Translations under genes and position numbers: made by a program
Shown here: positions 63,742-64,000 of the stretch, piece after piece
Numbering within the stretch: the first letter of the stretch is position 1
How the letters are laid out: the number at the start of each line of letters is the position of its first letter
Notes under the pieces: generated by a model
Told to the model about the DNA's origin: nothing
Database searches by the model: none
Seen by the model: the letters and a program-made list of their open reading frames with translations, nothing else
Assembly: GCF_001718795.1 (NCBI RefSeq)
Contig: NZ_CP013438.1
Coordinates: 1-64,000 of the forward strand
Reading direction: 5' to 3'
Length of the DNA stretch: 64,000 bases
DNA from: Burkholderia latens
GTDB taxonomy: Bacteria; Pseudomonadota; Gammaproteobacteria; Burkholderiales; Burkholderiaceae

Positions 63742-64000
63742 ATGAGCCACACCATCAAGGAAAAGCAGAAGCTGCTGAATCGTGTCCGCCGCATCAAGGG
63801 ACAGGTCGAAGCGATCGAACGCGCGCTCGAGGACGAGCGCGGTTGCAACGAAATCCTCCGTCTGATCACGAGTGGCCGCGGCGCGATGAACGGCCTGCTC
63901 GCGGTCGTGCTGGAGGATCACATCCGCAGCCATCTGGTCGATGCCGAACATCACGAAGACGAAGGCAGCGCGACCGAGCAGCTGATCGAAGTCGTTCACA
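63742..64000 (+). CDS. Metal-responsive repressor, CsoR/RcnR family (partial, cut by window end)
   Basis: The first 86 residues of a small helical repressor. The start MSHTIKEKQKLLNRVRRIKG is nearly that of E. coli RcnR. The RcnR nickel/cobalt ligands are all present: H3, C35 (RGCNEIL), H60 and H64 (LEDHIRSHL), whereas FrmR lacks the His3/His64 pair. A Ni/Co-responsive (RcnR/DmeR-like) role is therefore favoured over formaldehyde sensing. An exporter gene is expected downstream, outside the window. Confidence 0.88.
   Translation, partial: MSHTIKEKQKLLNRVRRIKGQVEAIERALEDERGCNEILRLITSGRGAMNGLLAVVLEDHIRSHLVDAEHHEDEGSATEQLIEVVH

Noticed and set aside
1..64000. CRISPR arrays, tRNA or rRNA genes, and insertion sequences
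   Set aside because: I looked for regular spacer-repeat patterns, rRNA and tRNA motifs, and transposase frames with terminal repeats, and found none; the only regular repeats are the iterons.

Overview
The base composition (GC-rich, with strong third-position GC) and gene content point to a Burkholderia-type betaproteobacterium, probably of the cepacia complex. The window opens at a replication origin of the kind found on the secondary chromosome. A Rep_3-family initiator gene (1-1362, minus strand) faces a gene-free stretch of about 1.8 kb that holds 19 or so 19-bp iterons, an AT-rich segment and a near-consensus DnaA box. A divergent KfrA-like coiled-coil DNA-binding protein follows. The same iteron recurs as eight further copies, all in the opposite orientation and all in intergenic gaps, out to 19.7 kb. 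This is one of the two most interesting features of the window. Next to the origin are a tyrosine-recombinase-like protein with most catalytic residues replaced and a small unknown gene preceded by a textbook LexA box.

From 6 to 49 kb the window is a metabolic and regulatory region. It contains: threonine degradation (kbl-tdh) with a cupin-sensor XRE regulator and a perfect 12-bp-arm palindrome; a TetR and SnoaL-like pair; a tartrate/D-malate dehydrogenase with a divergent LysR; an argC of the short type with a divergent LysR; an acetoacetate decarboxylase / 3-hydroxybutyrate dehydrogenase / patatin cluster; a PAP2 phosphatase; a yqjH/yqjI-like iron reductase and PadR repressor pair; a sigma-54 activator with a TPR tail, coupled to a DUF917 protein and a hydantoin-racemase-like protein; two unrecognised proteins and a lone fimbrial adhesin; an aldo/keto reductase; argO/argP; fnr and a universal stress protein; a serine acetyltransferase; folE with a pteridine-reductase-like gene; and the protocatechuate/4-hydroxybenzoate block (LysR, pobA, pcaIJ, pcaB, pcaD, pcaC, pcaK). 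The pcaGH genes for ring cleavage are absent and must lie elsewhere.

From 49.4 to 59 kb is an accessory region. It begins with a type VI secretion vgrG that is broken and joined to a start-less PAAR gene, followed by a membrane protein. Next come a truncated copy of an alpha/beta hydrolase, an AT-rich leader, and a compact four-gene operon: a KamA-type radical SAM aminomutase, an ATP-grasp ligase, an IDO/BsmA-type 2-oxoglutarate/Fe(II) amino-acid hydroxylase, and an MFS exporter. This looks like a small self-contained pathway for a beta-amino-acid-containing dipeptide. It is bracketed by two 385-bp direct copies of the hydrolase gene (about 17 mismatches, no gaps), one a fragment and the other inside the intact gene.

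The right end (59-64 kb) carries the intact hydrolase, a DUF3182 protein, the chromate resistance pair chrB-chrA, and the start of a CsoR/RcnR-family metal repressor with two C-tract operators, cut off by the window edge.
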